A DNA stretch of 64,000 nt from contig OZ252237.1 of assembly GCA_965249525.1 (NCBI GenBank), positions 1,116,001 through 1,180,000 on the forward strand. The letters run 5' to 3'. This stretch comes from G965240465 sp965249525 (lineage in GTDB: Bacteria > SAR324 > JACQKK01). How positions within the stretch are numbered: the first letter of the stretch is position 1; every line of letters starts with the position of its first letter. Positions 43,936-52,231 of this stretch are shown here, piece by piece. The notes under the pieces were generated by a model. The model made no database searches, was not told the DNA's origin, and saw nothing but the letters and a program-made list of their open reading frames with translations. The translations under genes and the position numbers were made by a program.

Positions 43936-43983
43936 TCTTCCTTTTTAATACAGATGGTTATGCCTCCTTTTTAATACATCCGT
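43936..43983. repeat. Short direct repeat, 2 copies
   Basis: CCTTTTTAATACA occurs twice, about 28 nt apart, in the spacer between the barrel and FecR genes. Confidence 0.6.
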
Positions 43984-44006
43984 CTTAACTCCCAAGTTCC
44001 GATGTA

Positions 44007-45029
44007 TTATCTCCCAAAAAATCCCGTTGCTAACTCCCCTCCTGGTGGCAGCGGCGACCGCAGCGACGGCGGCATGACCGTATCCAAATCAATCAAATCT
44101 GATGAAAAGCTTTCCAAAGGATTTTCTACACCACCCAGTTCTGCATTTACTTCAATACCAGCAAGATTTGCCCCTGAGTCGGATGGAGGCGCTGCAAGTC
44201 TCTCGTTGCTTCCTGTCCCTCCTGCAACTCCGGCAACTCCCGCCGCCGTAGCTTGCGCCAGACTCAGACCATCCCCTCCCTCGTTGGCAGCAGCATAGAA
44301 ATTTTCGGGGTCTTCAAAATCTGAAGCATCCGCATTTTCAAAATTCACTATATCTAATAAAGATTTCCCCCCAGCCTCTCCCTGCCTTGCTACCAGTGCT
44401 TGTTCGCCTGAAAGCTGTTGTACTAAATATTGCGGGGCATCCAAGGGACGCGCCAGATGCCCTTCAATTGTCCCACCAATTTTACCAGCATCTACTATCA
44501 CTGATTGATTCAAGGGATTCTGCAACTGCACCTGGCTTTCTGTTACCAATAGCAGTGAGTCGCCTGTCTCATTCACATCCACCGTGTATTCCGTCCCCTT
44601 CACCCCCACGATAACACTAGGAATTTTGACCGCAAACCGCTTGGCCTCCTGGCTATCAGCAATACTCCTTAAACGAAAACGACCAAACAACATCCGCAAT
44701 TTCCCCTCTAAATTGTTCTGGGAAAAATCCCGCACCATAAATACCGAATTGGCACTCAGTAAAATCTCTACCTCCCGTTCAGGAAGCGTTTGCATCCTGA
44801 CCATACCTTGCCTTCCAACTTGCAGTATATCCCTGTCCCGTATAAAAACTTCTCTGGGCGCCTCCAACAACAATTCTCTGCCACCACGTTTGATAAGTGC
44901 CGTCCCTTTTTCCACCTTCAAAACGGCATACTGCGCATGCACTGTGCCTGACCACAACATAACCACCACAGCCCCCAACAACAAACCCTGTAATATAGGG
45001 AAAAAACTTTTCTGGATATGGTATTGCAT
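44007..45029 (-). CDS. FecR-domain periplasmic protein
   Basis: 340 aa. Signal peptide to about residue 33 (cleavage near VHAQ), FecR domain about 35-190: AVLKVEKGTALIKRGG, DRDILQVGRQGMVRMQ, FAVKIPSVIVGVKGTEYTVDV, and VVDAGKI. The C-terminal 130 residues are Gly/Ala/Glu-rich and probably flexible, with an odd AQATAAGVAGVAGGTG stretch. Such FecR proteins bind peptidoglycan or sense envelope state and often accompany CHASE2 cyclases. The ATG at 45029 is preferred because of its Shine-Dalgarno (GGTGG, 9 nt); an ATG at 45062 is in frame. Confidence 0.88.
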   Translation of the reverse strand: MQYHIQKSFFPILQGLLLGAVVVMLWSGTVHAQYAVLKVEKGTALIKRGGRELLLEAPREVFIRDRDILQVGRQGMVRMQTLPEREVEILLSANSVFMVRDFSQNNLEGKLRMLFGRFRLRSIADSQEAKRFAVKIPSVIVGVKGTEYTVDVNETGDSLLLVTESQVQLQNPLNQSVIVDAGKIGGTIEGHLARPLDAPQYLVQQLSGEQALVARQGEAGGKSLLDIVNFENADASDFEDPENFYAAANEGGDGLSLAQATAAGVAGVAGGTGSNERLAAPPSDSGANLAGIEVNAELGGVENPLESFSSDLIDLDTVMPPSLRSPLPPGGELATGFFGR

Positions 45030-45462
45030 GTATAATCCCCACCTTTCTTGAATAATCTTCATAATTGAACTGCTGTGGTGATTTTCATCACAAAAATTTC
45101 ACTAAAAAAGTATCACACCACAGATTTCATCTAATTTATCGCATGAATTATCGCATGAATTGTCTTATCAATTATTGCCTGAAATATCGTATATATTATC
45201 GCATCAAGCCCCCCAACCTGCTTGCCAGACAACCCATCTGAACATAGCCTGTTATTCATTATCTAATGAAATCACAATTTTTTCAAAGTTTTTCTGAAAA
45301 CAAGGTAAAAACAATGTGAGAACACATTGAGAACACATTGAGAACACATTGAGAACAACTTGAAAAAAACTTGAAAAAAACTTGAAAAATTCCTGCTTGC
45401 CTTCCTGCCCCCATAAGGGCATCTATAAGGCCTGTTGTGATATTTTGATTGATGTGTTTGTC
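45030..45462. other. Divergent intergenic region between fecR-like gene and atpC
   Basis: 433 bp, AT-rich, divergent. A degenerate repeat of ATTATCGCATGA covers about 45139-45205, and the 11-nt array lies at 45317-45393. Promoters for both sides should be here; none can be fixed. Confidence 0.6.
45317..45393. repeat. 11-nt tandem array, 7 copies, drifting in sequence
   Basis: TGAGAACACAT three times, TGAGAACAACT once, TGAAAAAAACT twice, TGAAAAATTCC once. The unit changes progressively along the array. Confidence 0.88.
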
Positions 45463-45885
45463 ATGCCTGCTGAAACCCTGCAATTGGAAGTGCTTACCCG
45501 CGAGAAAGTCCTCTTGCGCACCCACACCGCTTGGGTCACCCTGCCCGCTGAGGCCGGCGAAATGGGAATCTTGCCCCAGCACGCCCCCTTGGTCTCCACC
45601 CTGGACTCCGGTGTGCTGCGTTGTGAACAGCAGGGCAAAACCCTCTCTGTTGCCATTCACTACGGCTATGCCCGTGTGGATGGAGAAAAAGTGGTTGTCA
45701 TGTGCAAACTGGGAGAATTGGCTTCAGAAATAGATCTGCAGCGCGCACAAACTGCTGAAAAGAAAGCCCAACAAGCCCTGCAGCAAATCAGCAGCCCCGC
45801 CGATACTCCCCAGGCTGCCCTTCAACAGCAGCAGCTGTACACCTCCAAACTCAAACGCGCAGCCACTAGACAACAAGCCTTTTGA
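45463..45885 (+). CDS. atpC: ATP synthase epsilon subunit, separated from its operon
   Basis: 140 aa. N-terminal beta-sandwich (ETLQLEVLTREKVLLRTHTAWVTLPAEAGEMGILPQHAPLVSTLDSG, with the family's GxMGILPxHAP core) and C-terminal helices (about 90-140). The ATG at 45463 gives the usual length; an upstream in-frame ATG at 45382 adds non-homologous residues from a repeat. It is normally the last gene after atpD. Here it lies 4.5 kb from atpD, on the opposite strand, with a PBP, a lipoprotein and rlpA between. Confidence 0.94.
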   Translation: MPAETLQLEVLTREKVLLRTHTAWVTLPAEAGEMGILPQHAPLVSTLDSGVLRCEQQGKTLSVAIHYGYARVDGEKVVVMCKLGELASEIDLQRAQTAEKKAQQALQQISSPADTPQAALQQQQLYTSKLKRAATRQQAF

Positions 45886-46173
45886 ATAAACTCCGCCTGC
45901 CCAGCCAGGCTTGCAAAACCTGCTATACCTTTATTTTAGTAAGCAAAAAGCATCTCTCAGCCACTCATGGACTAGAAAAAAGGATTGCATTCCCTGCTAG
46001 GAATACTCCACACTCAAAGTGTGTTAGTAAAATGGATGTGGCAGCCAATATTTGCAGCAGATTAGATATGCTGGCAAATTTGCACGCCATAGAGCATCGC
46101 CCAGGTGAGTGATAAAATGGTGAGCGATAAAATGGTGAGCGATAAAATTTTGTAGCTATCCAAGGGAGGCGTT
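45886..46173. other. Intergenic region between atpC and the PBP gene
   Basis: 288 bp. It holds a 15-nt array and a short open frame (76 codons from 45886) with no support. The PBP Shine-Dalgarno AAGGGAGG lies near 46160. Confidence 0.6.
46105..46149. repeat. 15-nt tandem array, 3 copies
   Basis: GTGAGTGATAAAATG, GTGAGCGATAAAATG, GTGAGCGATAAAATT. Confidence 0.88.
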
Positions 46174-48807
46174 ATGAGAACCAAAGGAACCAAGCTGTTG
46201 AAGCTGTTGAAATCGCGGTTATTGGTGCAAGTTGTCCTAGGATTGGGCGGCTTGGCATTGCTGTCTTTGCTGTGGTTAAACATCTCTTTGCCCTCCATCA
46301 GCACTTTGGAGGACCCCGAATTCAGTCTGCCCACCATCATCTATGACCGCCACGGCAATCGTGTGGACGAGTTGTACATCAAAAGGCGTAAATTGGTGCA
46401 GTATCAAGAGCTGCCCAGCCACCTGATCAATGCCTTGCTAGCCAAAGAAGATGCCCGCTTTACCGAACACCACGGTATTGATCCTATCCGCATCATGAAG
46501 GCCGCTTGGATTAACCTGCTGGCACTAGATACCTTGCAGGGTGCCAGTACCTTAACCCAGCAGACGGCGCGTCAGTTCTTTTTGACTCTGGAGAAAACCT
46601 GGCTGCGAAAAGTACGCGAGATACTGCTGGCACTAAAGATAGAGCGTCAGTTTAGCAAGTCGCAGATTATTACCCTTTATCTCAACAAGGTCAATTTTGG
46701 GGATGCCTGGGGGGTGTCTGCAGCAGCGGAGCATTATTTTGACAAAGAGGTGCAGGATCTTTCCTTAGAGGAAGCAGCCACCTTGGTGGGACTGCTTCCT
46801 GCGCCTAATCGTTACAAGCCCACACGCAATCCGCATTTGGCTTTGCAGCAGCGGAATATTGTGCTCAAACGCATGGAGGAAGAGAAAGCCATCAGCCAGT
46901 TGGAGTATTTGTCTGCTGTGGGGCGTCCCTTGACGCTTTCACTGCAGGGGAGGCCAGATTCAAGGGCTGCGGCATACTATGTGGAACTGGTAAGGCGACA
47001 GCTGCAAGAAAAATTTGGCTCCAAGAAACTGTACGAGGGAGGGCTGCATATATACACCGCTATGTCCTTAAACTTTCAGCAGGCAGCGCATGCGGCCTTG
47101 CTAAAAGGAATAACAAGTCTAACGCTGCGACAAGGATACCGCCCCCCAGAAGCATTGGCACCATTGAACGCTGAGGGCAAACCCCGCAAAGAGCTGCTAG
47201 CGAGTTTGAATCCCCTGCTGTCTTCTCCCAATCCCCAACAACGGCTGGGGAATTTGAAAGCCAATGATATCCTGCACGCAGTGGTGGTAAAGGTAAACAG
47301 CCGTCAAGCCACCTTGCAGCTGTCACCCCGTCAACAAGGTCTGCTGTTACTCAGCGACGCTCGGCAGCTTTGGAAGGCTGTGCTGCGCTACCCTAAACCC
47401 AAATATAAGATGCAGCAAAGGGCATTTTTCAATCTCACCCAAGCTCTCCAGCCAGGCAGCATCATTCAGGTAACCCCCTTGAATGCCAGGCAAGGCGAAC
47501 TGCAGCGCTTTCAACTGCACCAAGAACCCTTGAGCAATGGAGGCCTGTACGCAGCCAATCCACACACTGGAGAAGTATTGGCTATGGTAGGGGGCATTCG
47601 CTTTGGCCGCTCCCAGGGAGAAAGCGAATTCATTCGCGCCACCCAAGCAGAAAGACAACCAGGTTCCGCCTTTAAACCCATCATCTACGCAGCTGCCCTA
47701 GATGAAGGCTTCAACCCTGCTACCATCCTGGATGACAGCCCCCGCACCTTCGTACTCCAAACTGGAAAAAAACACACCCCCAACAACTATGACCAACGCT
47801 TCTTAGGAAATATCAGCTTCCGCAACTCCCTGGTACGCAGCCGCAATGTACCCACCGTCCAGCTGGTACATTCTCTGGGGGCTACACGCATCATTGAATA
47901 CGCCAAGAATTTAGGCATCTCTACCTACATCCCCAATGAAGGACTCATCGCACTGGGAACACACTCGGTCAAATTATCCGAACTCACCCGCGCCTACGGA
48001 GTCTTTGCTACGGGAGGACAACTCGCCCAACCCATCTACATCCTGCGGGTAGAAGACAGCAACGGCAATATCCTGCTGGAAAACACCCCCCAAAAACAAG
48101 AAGTCATGTCACCTGACACCGCCTACCTCATCACCGATATCCTGCGCGATGTCGTCCGCAGACCCGGGGGTACCGCTTATGGAGTCATGCATTCCATTAA
48201 GCATCCCGCAGCAGGCAAAACCGGCACCACCCAAGATTATACCGATGCCTGGTACATAGGCTTCCTTCCCCAACTCACCGCAGGCATCTATGTGGGAATT
48301 GATGATCAACGCAAATCCCTTGGACCCTATGAAACAGGCTCGCGCACAGCCGCCCCCATCTGGAGAGACTTCGTCAACACCATCTCTCCCCGACTAACCC
48401 TCCAATCCTTCCACCAACCCAACTCCGTAGTGGCACACCGCGTAGGAAAAGACGGACAAATACTTTCAAGCTGCCAAACACAAGAAGGCGGACGCTACGA
48501 ACTATTTAAGCGAGACTCCGTCCCCCACGGAATCAGAGACAGCAATTGCGGCAATGTCTTCACCCAAAACATCGCAGCCCCCCTCAACGACTTCAACCAA
48601 CAAGACCCAGAAACCTCCGCAAGCCTAGACCCCGCCCCCCTGGAAGACTTTGACATCCCTGCGGATGAAATCACCAGCACCGAGATCGAGCTAGAAGACC
48701 TGCCAGAAGACCTGCCCGCAGACCTGCCCGCAGACCTGCCCGCAGACCTGCCCGCAGACCTGCCGCAAGAAAAAGTATTTAGTACAGAAGAAGATTTTGA
48801 ACTCTAG
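46174..48807 (+). CDS. Class A penicillin-binding protein (PBP1A type)
   Basis: 877 aa bifunctional peptidoglycan synthase. Transmembrane helix about 18-36. GT51 domain with LLAKEDARFTEHHGID (catalytic Glu), GASTLTQQTARQFFL and LALKIERQFSKSQIITLYLNKVNFG. An OB-like region follows, then the transpeptidase: SxxK in GSAFKP, the SRN motif, and KTGTT. The C-terminal tail is acidic and carries an in-frame 4-residue repeat (DLPA, six units). Active in the periplasm. Shine-Dalgarno GGGAGG. Confidence 0.95.
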   Translation: MRTKGTKLLKLLKSRLLVQVVLGLGGLALLSLLWLNISLPSISTLEDPEFSLPTIIYDRHGNRVDELYIKRRKLVQYQELPSHLINALLAKEDARFTEHHGIDPIRIMKAAWINLLALDTLQGASTLTQQTARQFFLTLEKTWLRKVREILLALKIERQFSKSQIITLYLNKVNFGDAWGVSAAAEHYFDKEVQDLSLEEAATLVGLLPAPNRYKPTRNPHLALQQRNIVLKRMEEEKAISQLEYLSAVGRPLTLSLQGRPDSRAAAYYVELVRRQLQEKFGSKKLYEGGLHIYTAMSLNFQQAAHAALLKGITSLTLRQGYRPPEALAPLNAEGKPRKELLASLNPLLSSPNPQQRLGNLKANDILHAVVVKVNSRQATLQLSPRQQGLLLLSDARQLWKAVLRYPKPKYKMQQRAFFNLTQALQPGSIIQVTPLNARQGELQRFQLHQEPLSNGGLYAANPHTGEVLAMVGGIRFGRSQGESEFIRATQAERQPGSAFKPIIYAAALDEGFNPATILDDSPRTFVLQTGKKHTPNNYDQRFLGNISFRNSLVRSRNVPTVQLVHSLGATRIIEYAKNLGISTYIPNEGLIALGTHSVKLSELTRAYGVFATGGQLAQPIYILRVEDSNGNILLENTPQKQEVMSPDTAYLITDILRDVVRRPGGTAYGVMHSIKHPAAGKTGTTQDYTDAWYIGFLPQLTAGIYVGIDDQRKSLGPYETGSRTAAPIWRDFVNTISPRLTLQSFHQPNSVVAHRVGKDGQILSSCQTQEGGRYELFKRDSVPHGIRDSNCGNVFTQNIAAPLNDFNQQDPETSASLDPAPLEDFDIPADEITSTEIELEDLPEDLPADLPADLPADLPADLPQEKVFSTEEDFEL
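48697..48768 (+). repeat. In-frame 12-nt array at the 3' end of the PBP gene, 6 copies
   Basis: GACCTGCCCGCA four times, with GACCTGCCAGAA before and GACCTGCCGCAA after. Encodes DLPE-DLPA-DLPA-DLPA-DLPA-DLPQ in the C-terminal tail. Confidence 0.94.
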
Positions 48808-48890
48808 CAGGCCCGCCAATTAGGAAACATCGCCTCGGCGCAGCTGCTGGGGGGGCTTTATTTAGGCGCGGCGTGGCGAGCCTCCAGGCA

Positions 48891-49535
48891 CTAACAGCTG
48901 ATGCATAAAAGAGAATGCATCCCGTTACAAGAAGATGCTGAGCCGCCACCTATTCTATTGACATCGTCACTTCCACTCAGACCAGCAGCTCCAATGCTAG
49001 CTGTGGTGGACCAATTAGTGCAGGTAAAGCTAACAGCCTCTCTTGTAAGACCTGTCCAGTAAGACTGAGAGGAGGCACTATCTGTAACCGCATGCATTAC
49101 TGTGGGGTTTTCATTAACCTCATAGAATTGCTGATAGCTGTCGGCAATTATGGTGGTGTCATCAGGGCGGTAGACCTTGCGGGTATCATCATCTTTTATA
49201 ATCATATCGGGAGTAAATGCATCGTCTGCTATCACTGCCTGGTGGGTATAGCCCACGCTGTCGGCATGGGGCAGCACACTAGAATCGCTGTCCCCTTCCC
49301 TCTGGCATACGGCATCAGCAGCAGCTACTCCACTCAAGTCTCCCACACTGAAATCTCCGTCAGAGGTCGCAACGCTAACCCATAGATAAATCCTTTGGGG
49401 TGCAGGCAGGGTGGGCGTACCACCACCGCCTCCGCCGCCTCCGCAGGAGGCAAGCAGGCTGCCCAGCAGCATCACTGCCAGTCCGCTTGTCGGCAGCAGC
49501 TTCCAAGCTGTTTTGGTTGAAAGTTGAGAAAACAT
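48891..49535 (-). CDS. Lipoprotein with poly-Gly tether and DUF1554-like domain
   Basis: 214 aa. Lipobox LASC (Cys at about 31), GGGGGGGG tether, then a domain that resembles DUF1554 (PF07588, C-type-lectin-like, common in Leptospira lipoproteins): IYLWVSVATSDGDF, AADAVCQREG, SYWTGLTREAVSFTCTNWST and a closing CNGMHSLLCISC with paired Cys. The usual family ends in CxxxxxLYCF; here it stops soon after the last Cys. The start at 49535 has Shine-Dalgarno AAGGAG; a longer reading upstream is only repeat. Confidence 0.72.
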   Translation of the reverse strand: MFSQLSTKTAWKLLPTSGLAVMLLGSLLASCGGGGGGGGTPTLPAPQRIYLWVSVATSDGDFSVGDLSGVAAADAVCQREGDSDSSVLPHADSVGYTHQAVIADDAFTPDMIIKDDDTRKVYRPDDTTIIADSYQQFYEVNENPTVMHAVTDSASSQSYWTGLTREAVSFTCTNWSTTASIGAAGLSGSDDVNRIGGGSASSCNGMHSLLCISC

Positions 49536-49579
49536 GATAATACTCCTTAAAAAATTCCAAAAAAGCCGTGCTAAAAAAT

Positions 49580-49670
49580 ATGCATGGTTCTTGTGCATGG
49601 TTCTTGCACATGGTTCTTGTGCATGGTTCTTGCACATGGTTCTTGTGCATGGTTCTTGTGCATGGTTTTT
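49580..49670. repeat. 13-nt tandem array, 7 copies
   Basis: GTGCATGGTTCTT and GCACATGGTTCTT alternate, last copy GTGCATGGTTTTT. It fills the divergent promoter region between the lipoprotein and rlpA genes. Confidence 0.94.
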
Positions 49671-49739
49671 GCACCCGCATAGATTTGATGCGTGTGTGGA
49701 AGGGAATTTGAGCAGTTTTTATTAAGAGGCTTTGCGTGC

Positions 49740-50396
49740 ATGCGGTTTGTGTGGTTGTTGATTTTATGTGTATGGGGCAGTGGGGAATTGGCTGCGGAGA
49801 CCGCTTGCAGGGGGGTGAAGGGGGAGGATGGGTTATCGCCGTGGTTGAGGGGGATAGCTTCTTGGTATGGGCCTGGATTTCACGGCAAGCGCACCGCCAA
49901 CGGTGAGATTTATGATCAGCATGCCTTAACCGCAGCGCATCCCAATTTGCCGATGGGAACGCGCATTGAGGTTAAGAATCTGCACAATGGTCACAAGATT
50001 AAGCTGCGGGTTAATGATCGTGGGCCTTATTCCCGTGGGCGTGTTTTGGATGTATCGCGCACGGCTGCCATTCAGCTGCAAATGCTGCGAGTCGGGGTTG
50101 CTACGGTGCAGATTCAGGTCTTGTGCTGGCCAACAGATATAGATCAGCACTTGGGGCTGATTGCCTATAGACAGTATGTGGTGCAGGTGGGGGTGTTTGA
50201 CACCCAACTCGAGGCACAGGCAGCCTTGAATCAGCTGGAGACGCAGGTGCAGATGCCCCTGCTTTTGGATCTGCGCCCCCATAAGGCTTACGCCCTGGTG
50301 GCGGGACCTTATTACTCAATCAGAAAAGCCCGACAGACAGCCACCCTGCTGCAAAAAAAGGGTTGGAGTACCTTCATCCGACAGCGGCGAAAATAA
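49740..50396 (+). CDS. rlpA: Septal ring lytic transglycosylase RlpA family
   Basis: 218 aa. Signal peptide (about 1-22), DPBB domain with GIASWYGPGFHGKRTANGEIYD, TAAHPNLPMGTRIEVKNLHNGHKIKLRVNDRGPY and VLDVSRTAA (catalytic Glu and Asp kept), then a C-terminal SPOR domain (about 145-218: YVVQVGVFDTQLEAQAALNQL) that binds denuded glycan at the septum. No lipobox Cys in the classical position, unlike E. coli RlpA. Start at the ATG at 49740. Converges on atpD with 20 bp between stops. Confidence 0.92.
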   Translation: MRFVWLLILCVWGSGELAAETACRGVKGEDGLSPWLRGIASWYGPGFHGKRTANGEIYDQHALTAAHPNLPMGTRIEVKNLHNGHKIKLRVNDRGPYSRGRVLDVSRTAAIQLQMLRVGVATVQIQVLCWPTDIDQHLGLIAYRQYVVQVGVFDTQLEAQAALNQLETQVQMPLLLDLRPHKAYALVAGPYYSIRKARQTATLLQKKGWSTFIRQRRK

Positions 50397-50416
50397 GCCA
50401 AATGCCACTCTCCTGC

Positions 50417-51814
50417 TTAGAGGGTTTGGGCTTTTTTGACGGCTTCTTCTATGGAACCCACCAGGTAGAAGGCTTGTTCTGGGAGGTCATCGTGCTTGCC
50501 TTGGAGAATTTCTTGGAAGGAACGGATGGTGTCTTTGATGCCCACAAAGCAGCCTGGCAGTCCGGTAAAGGCTTCGGCAACATGGAAGGGCTGAGAGAGA
50601 AATCGCTGGATTTTGCGGGCGCGTTCCACGGTTTTGCGGTCATCTTCTGAGAGTTCATCCATGCCCAGAATGGCGATGATATCTTGGAGTTCTTTGTAGC
50701 GTTGAAGGATGGATTGGACGGCACGGGCGGTTTGGAAGTGTTGATTGCCGAGGATGCGGGCGTCCAGCATGCGGGAGGTGGAATCCAGGGGGTCAACAGC
50801 GGGATAAATGCCCAGTTCTGCGATTTGCCGCGAGAGTACGGTGGTGGCGTCCAGGTGAGAGAAGGTGGTGGCAGGTGCGGGGTCGGTGAGGTCGTCTGCG
50901 GGGACATAGACAGCTTGTACGGAAGTGATGGAGCCTTTTTTGGTGGTGGTGATGCGTTCTTGCAGCAGTCCCATTTCGGTGGCGAGGGTGGGCTGGTAGC
51001 CTACGGCAGAGGGGATGCGCCCCAGCAGTGCGGAGACCTCAGACCCTGCTTGGGTAAAGCGAAAGATATTGTCAATGAACATGAGTACATCGGTGTTGGC
51101 GGTGTCACGAAAGTGTTCTGCCACGGTGAGACCTGTGAGTGCCACACGGGCGCGCGCCCCTGGGGGTTCGTTCATTTGACCGTAGACGAGGGCGGTTTTT
51201 TTGAGTACACCCGATTCCTTCATTTCCAGGTAAAGGTCGTTGCCTTCGCGGGTGCGTTCGCCCACGCCTGCAAATACTGAGAAGCCTCCGTGTTCGGCTG
51301 CGATATTGCGAATGAGTTCCATAATAATCACGGTCTTGCCCACCCCTGCACCCCCAAACAGACCGATTTTCCCTCCGCGCGCATAGGGGCAGAGGAGATC
51401 AATCACTTTGATGCCCGTCACGAACACACTGGCACCAGATTCCAGTTCTTCATATTTGGGCGGCGGCATATGAATGGGGCGATACACCTTGGCATTCACA
51501 GCACCTTTTTCATCCACGGGCTGACCGATAACATTGATGATGCGCCCCAGCACCTCCTCCCCCACAGGGACGCTGATGGGGGCTTGGGTGTCCACAGCGT
51601 CCATGCCGCGCGCCAGCCCGTCTGTGCCTGACATAGCCACAGTGCGCACAGTGCCTTGACCGAGATGTTGTTGTACTTCGCAGACCAGGGACTGGGTTTT
51701 GCCTTCTATCTGGCGTTCAATGGTAACCGCATTCAAAATCGCTGGCAGCTGCCCTGGTTCAAAGGCAATGTCCACCACGGGACCCATGACTTGCAGTATT
51801 TTTCCTTTGCTCAT
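50417..51814 (-). CDS. atpD: ATP synthase beta subunit
   Basis: 465 aa catalytic F1 subunit. MSKGKILQVMGPVVDIAFE at the start, P-loop GGAGVGKT, catalytic GERTREGNDL, and ALLGRIPSAVGYQPTL. The start codon is the last of four ATGs in a 14-nt array. It is separated from atpG by 417 bp and from atpC completely. Confidence 0.98.
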   Translation of the reverse strand: MSKGKILQVMGPVVDIAFEPGQLPAILNAVTIERQIEGKTQSLVCEVQQHLGQGTVRTVAMSGTDGLARGMDAVDTQAPISVPVGEEVLGRIINVIGQPVDEKGAVNAKVYRPIHMPPPKYEELESGASVFVTGIKVIDLLCPYARGGKIGLFGGAGVGKTVIIMELIRNIAAEHGGFSVFAGVGERTREGNDLYLEMKESGVLKKTALVYGQMNEPPGARARVALTGLTVAEHFRDTANTDVLMFIDNIFRFTQAGSEVSALLGRIPSAVGYQPTLATEMGLLQERITTTKKGSITSVQAVYVPADDLTDPAPATTFSHLDATTVLSRQIAELGIYPAVDPLDSTSRMLDARILGNQHFQTARAVQSILQRYKELQDIIAILGMDELSEDDRKTVERARKIQRFLSQPFHVAEAFTGLPGCFVGIKDTIRSFQEILQGKHDDLPEQAFYLVGSIEEAVKKAQTL

Positions 51815-51856
51815 AGTTTTTTGCTCATAGTTTTTTGCTCATAGTGTTTTGCTCAT
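51811..51856 (-). promoter_or_regulatory. Chain of three 5-codon ORFs overlapping into atpD
   Basis: On the gene's strand, a 14-nt unit (ATGAGCAAAAAACT) recurs so that each ATG opens the frame ATG AGC AAA AAA CTA TGA (first copy AAA ACA). Each TGA overlaps the next ATG as ATGA. ATGs start at 51856, 51842, 51828 and finally 51814 (atpD). A ribosome finishing each minigene would be placed to reinitiate on the next. The first has a purine-rich AAAAGGA just upstream. Confidence 0.75.
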
Positions 51857-51874
51857 GTCCTTTTGTTAGGCATT

Positions 51875-51916
51875 GCGTATTGGTGTTTGCGTATTGGTGT
51901 TTGCGTATTGGTGTTT
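51875..51916. repeat. 14-nt tandem array, 3 copies
   Basis: Three exact copies of GCGTATTGGTGTTT upstream of the atpD minigene chain. Confidence 0.9.
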
Positions 51917-52120
51917 TGCTGCTGGAGGCTGCTGGAAGCTGCGCTTTGCTGCCAGCTGGAAAAAGGGGATGATGCAGCATCTGCTGTCATCACCATACTG
52001 CTGAATCACAGCCTGTGCCAGTACCTGATTTGCCTTTTGTGCATGATAATGGCTTGCCCGCAAAGACCAGACCTGAGTGCCTGGCTGCCTGTGTGACTGC
52101 CTGGCTGGCTGTCTGCTTGG

Positions 52121-52184
52121 CTGGCTACCTGCATGGCTGGCTACCTGCATGGCTGGCTACCTGCATGGCTGGCTACCTGCCTGG
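52121..52184. repeat. 16-nt tandem array, 4 copies
   Basis: CTGGCTACCTGCATGG three times and CTGGCTACCTGCCTGG; degenerate GCTGGCT-type copies extend on both sides (about 52082-52228), almost to the atpG stop. Confidence 0.92.
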
Positions 52185-52231
52185 CTAGCTGGCTGCCTGC
52201 TTGGCTGCTTGGCTGCCTGGCTGCTGGGTCA

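Larger units (their letters stand above)
51815..52231. other. Long spacer inside the atp operon (atpG-atpD)
   Basis: 417 bp where most operons have a few bp. It holds the minigene array, a 14-nt array (51875-51916, GCGTATTGGTGTTT three times), and a 16-nt array (52121-52184, CTGGCTACCTGCATGG four times) with degenerate flanks. No gene is supported on either strand. Confidence 0.75.

Noticed and set aside
45886..46112. 76-codon open frame after atpC
   Set aside because: No Shine-Dalgarno and no family similarity, with atypical composition in a region that leads into a repeat array.
48891..49535. DUF1554/lectin-like lipoprotein as target of a diversity-generating retroelement
   Set aside because: No reverse transcriptase, template repeat or Avd gene is present; the lectin-like fold alone is not enough.
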